DNA from: DASPNH01 sp035626675
GTDB taxonomy: Bacteria; Desulfobacterota; Binatia; UBA1149; CAITLU01
Reading direction: 5' to 3'
DNA: 16,891 nucleotides
Assembly: GCA_035626675.1 (NCBI GenBank)
Contig: DASPNH010000095.1
Coordinates: forward strand, 1 to 16,891
Shown: positions 15,279-16,891 of the stretch, one piece after another
Numbering within the stretch: the first letter of the stretch is position 1
Layout: every line of letters starts with the position of its first letter
Notes under the pieces: model-generated
Told to the model about the DNA's origin: nothing
The model's database searches: none
What the model saw: the letters and a program-made list of their open reading frames with translations, nothing else
Position numbers and translations under genes: made by a program

Positions 15279-15315
15279 GGGGTCAGGTACTGAAAACACG
15301 GTTTCGGGGTCAGGT
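15279..15315 (+). repeat. Two GGGGTCAGGT direct repeats
   Basis: GGGGTCAGGT occurs at 15279-15288 and again at 15306-15315, and a related GGGGTCGGGC starts the terminator stem at 15327. The second copy is followed by CGTGAAAAAA. Such G-rich units with a GTCAGG core resemble intergenic repeat families linked to IS200-like REP-associated transposases; no transposase is present here. Confidence 0.6.
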
Positions 15316-15326
15316 CGTGAAAAAAT

Positions 15327-15360
15327 GGGGTCGGGCACGTTCGTGCCCGGCCCCTTTTTC
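15327..15360. terminator. Strong, probably bidirectional intrinsic terminator
   Basis: The 12-bp stem pairs 15327-15338 (GGGGTCGGGCAC) with 15343-15354 (GTGCCCGGCCCC), one G-T pair, loop GTTC. It is followed by TTTTTCTT on the plus strand and, read on the minus strand, by ATTTTTTCAC. It would stop transcription of the M23 gene and also read-through coming from the cysQ side. Confidence 0.88.
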
Positions 15361-15519
15361 TTGTGCGACCGTAGAGGGGTATCCGGAAAAGGCGTCACGC
15401 ATCCTTCCCCGCTGCCGGACCCCTCGTCCTCCTTCATGACATCGCTGGCGAGCCGGGTGCGCCTTGCCCGGGCTATTTGCCGGCCCGATGCACGGCGCTG
15501 TCTTCGGGAGGCCACGCCC

Positions 15520-15726
15520 ATGCAGACGGCGTTTCTCTCCGACCGGACATTCACGCAGGACCAGTTCGCGAGATGGCTGGACGATCTGTCGGCCTCGGAC
15601 ATCAACCACTACGAGCTTCTTGGCGGACGCATCGTCATGACGCCGCCTGCGGGCTATCCGCACTCGCCCGTGGCGCTTCGGCTCGCCGCGCCCCCGTGTT
15701 CCGCTACTCGCCGCTGGTCGTCTTGA
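15520..15726 (+). pseudogene. Truncated Uma2-family (PD-(D/E)XK-like) gene
   Basis: From ATG 15520 the first 55 residues match the N-terminus of Uma2 proteins: MQTAFLSDRTFTQDQFARWL, then YELLGGRIVMTPPAGYPHS, the usual YEL-x-x-G-x-I-V-M-x-PPAG-x-x-H pattern, and VALRLAA. After about residue 57 (near 15690) similarity ends and the frame runs through unrelated residues to a stop at 15726, overlapping the 3' end of the convergent gene. Full Uma2 proteins are near 190 residues and have the nuclease-like active site in the missing part, so this remnant should be inactive. A deletion that joined it to the cysQ-like gene end is the simplest explanation. A GGAG lies 9 bases upstream of the ATG. Confidence 0.65.
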
Positions 15727-16486
15727 TGATGTCGCGTAGCGGGCCCCACAGCGTGGAGCCGGCGGCGATCAGGCCCGGCAGCAGGGTCTTCTCGTTGTTG
15801 AAGGTCAGCGGCTTTCCGTAGCGGTCGGTGACCACTCCGCCGGCTTCCTCCACCAGCATCGTACCCGCGCAGATGTCCCACTCGTTCTTCGGCGTCAGCG
15901 AGAACGTCGCGTCGGCCTCTCCAGCGGCGATGAGCGCGAACTTGTAGGCGACGCTGCCGGTCAGCTTCACCTGCATCAGCGGCTTGTACGGGTCCCACTC
16001 CTTGCGCTTGTCCTCGCTGCGGCTGGCCAGCACGACGGCCTTGCCGGGGTCGCTCTGCGTCGTGCATCGCACCGGTTTGCCGTTGAGCGTGGTGCCGGCG
16101 CCGCGGCGCGCGGCGAACAACAGATCCTCGGCCGGATTATAGGAGACGCCCACCTGCACGACGCCGTCGACGACCAGGGCCACGCACACGCAGAACTCGG
16201 GAATGTGCTGCGTGAATTCCTTGGTGCCATCGAGCGGATCCACGATCCAGACGCGGCTCTTGGCCAGCCGGTCCCTGGTGTCGGCCGTTTCCTCGGAGAG
16301 CCACCCGTCGTCCGCGAACGCTCCGAGCACCGTCTGCTTGATGGCAGCGTCGGCCTCGGTGTCGGCAATGGTCAGCGGATTGTCGGGCGCCTTTTCGTGC
16401 ACCGCGTACTCGCCCTTGTAGTACTTGCGGACGATGGCTCCGCCGGCGCGGGCGGCCTCGATGGCGACTTCGAGCTCACGTTGCAT
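15704..16486 (-). CDS. cysQ: CysQ / inositol monophosphatase family phosphatase
   Basis: The 260-residue protein has the Mg/Li-dependent phosphatase motifs: DNPLTIADTEAD (35-46), WLSEET (62-67) with metal-binding Glu66, WIVDPLDGTKEFT (80-92) with Asp83 and Asp86, and EWDICAGTMLVEEAGG (202-217) with Asp204. The DPLDGTKEF form is typical of CysQ, the 3'(2'),5'-bisphosphate nucleotidase that turns PAP into AMP; inositol-1-phosphatase is the alternative. PAP is the product left by sulfotransferases, two of which lie 7 kb to the left, so a recycling role is attractive but not shown. The ATG start has AGGAG nine bases upstream. It is transcribed toward the M23 gene. Confidence 0.85.
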   Translation of the reverse strand: MQRELEVAIEAARAGGAIVRKYYKGEYAVHEKAPDNPLTIADTEADAAIKQTVLGAFADDGWLSEETADTRDRLAKSRVWIVDPLDGTKEFTQHIPEFCVCVALVVDGVVQVGVSYNPAEDLLFAARRGAGTTLNGKPVRCTTQSDPGKAVVLASRSEDKRKEWDPYKPLMQVKLTGSVAYKFALIAAGEADATFSLTPKNEWDICAGTMLVEEAGGVVTDRYGKPLTFNNEKTLLPGLIAAGSTLWGPLRDIIKTTSGE

Positions 16487-16751
16487 GCACGGATTCTCCT
16501 GGCTGGCGCTGCGGATGCAGGGCTCGGCGGCGACGCCGCGTCGCCGCGCCCGGCAGGCACGGCAACGTCATGCGGCGCTTGTGGCGCTGCGGCCGCGGCA
16601 AGGTACGGGAAAAAGGGGGAGGGTCAACGCGCTGGCATGCCGTCGCCGCCAGCTCCGATGCGCCGATCCGGACATTTTCCGACTTGCGCGCGGCCGCCGC
16701 CGCCGTGATCCTAGCTCCTTGCCCCGGTCAGCCCCGCTTCAAAGGACATCG

Positions 16752-16891
16752 ATGCGCACCCTCATGCCCCATACCGTCGCGCTGGCTGCATTGGCTCTGG
16801 CCTGCGTTGTCGCTCAGCCGGCCGCGGCCCAGACCGACTTCATCCAGGTGACGGATGACAGCACCGGACACTGCGGAAGCTTTCTTCCCGC
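16752..16891 (+). CDS. Secreted protein, N-terminal part
   Basis: An AAAGGA site (16741-16746) precedes ATG 16752, and the first 46 codons reach the window end without a stop. The product begins with a clear signal peptide (MRTLMPHTVALAALALACVV, then AQPAAAQ, probable cut after AAA or AAAQ), followed by TDFIQVTDDSTGHCGSFLP. The mature part is too short for family assignment. It diverges from the cysQ-like gene across 265 bp in which I see no convincing promoter or repeat. Confidence 0.65.
   Translation, partial: MRTLMPHTVALAALALACVVAQPAAAQTDFIQVTDDSTGHCGSFLP

Noticed and set aside
1..16891. Defence system, prophage or integrative element
   Set aside because: No nuclease, reverse transcriptase, integrase, toxin-antitoxin or phage gene is recognisable; the only nuclease-like piece is the broken Uma2 remnant, and LexA here is the ordinary SOS regulator.

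Overview
The window is GC-rich bacterial chromosome with tightly packed genes and several GTG or TTG starts. The ruvX-mltG-lexA-hemW housekeeping set, together with secreted proteins that carry a cysteine-framed dockerin-like module (CDVNxD...DAL...VG...CP) and a poly-Thr linker, suggests an uncultured deltaproteobacterium-like lineage (Desulfobacterota, Myxococcota or Binatota). That placement is inference from gene content only.

Left part, plus strand (1-8800). The order is the 3' end of a TylF-like SAM methyltransferase, a membrane-bound sterol desaturase/fatty acid hydroxylase, a secreted sulfatase, a secreted protein with RCC1-like repeats, GDP-mannose 4,6-dehydratase (gmd), a plant-type GDP-mannose 3,5-epimerase overlapping gmd by 4 bp, and two sulfotransferase-family proteins. 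This looks like the edge of a surface-glycan locus: GDP-mannose is turned into unusual GDP-hexoses, and sulfate is put on (sulfotransferases) or taken off (sulfatase) a glycan or lipid. The link is inferred from position and families; no glycosyltransferase or export gene lies in the window.

Middle part, minus strand (8804-13531). Read right to left this is ruvX, mltG, lexA, hemW and a membrane-anchored SGNH hydrolase, probably one or a few transcription units. The lexA-hemW junction carries two inverted repeats with the same GGTCAGGC arms. One overlaps the lexA stop codon; the other touches the hemW start codon.

Right part (13532-16891). A 236-bp divergent spacer leads to a plus-strand M23 cell-wall endopeptidase. 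After it come short GGGGTCAGGT repeats, a strong hairpin with T-tracts on both strands, a broken Uma2-type gene, a convergent CysQ/inositol-monophosphatase-family gene, and the first 46 codons of a secreted protein that runs off the window.

No gene-free stretch exceeds 300 bp. The largest gaps are 16487-16751 (265 bp, no convincing signal seen), 15277-15519 (repeats and terminator) and 13532-13767 (divergent spacer with a TTGACA-plus-palindrome element). No tRNA, rRNA, CRISPR array, complete insertion sequence or recognisable defence system was found.
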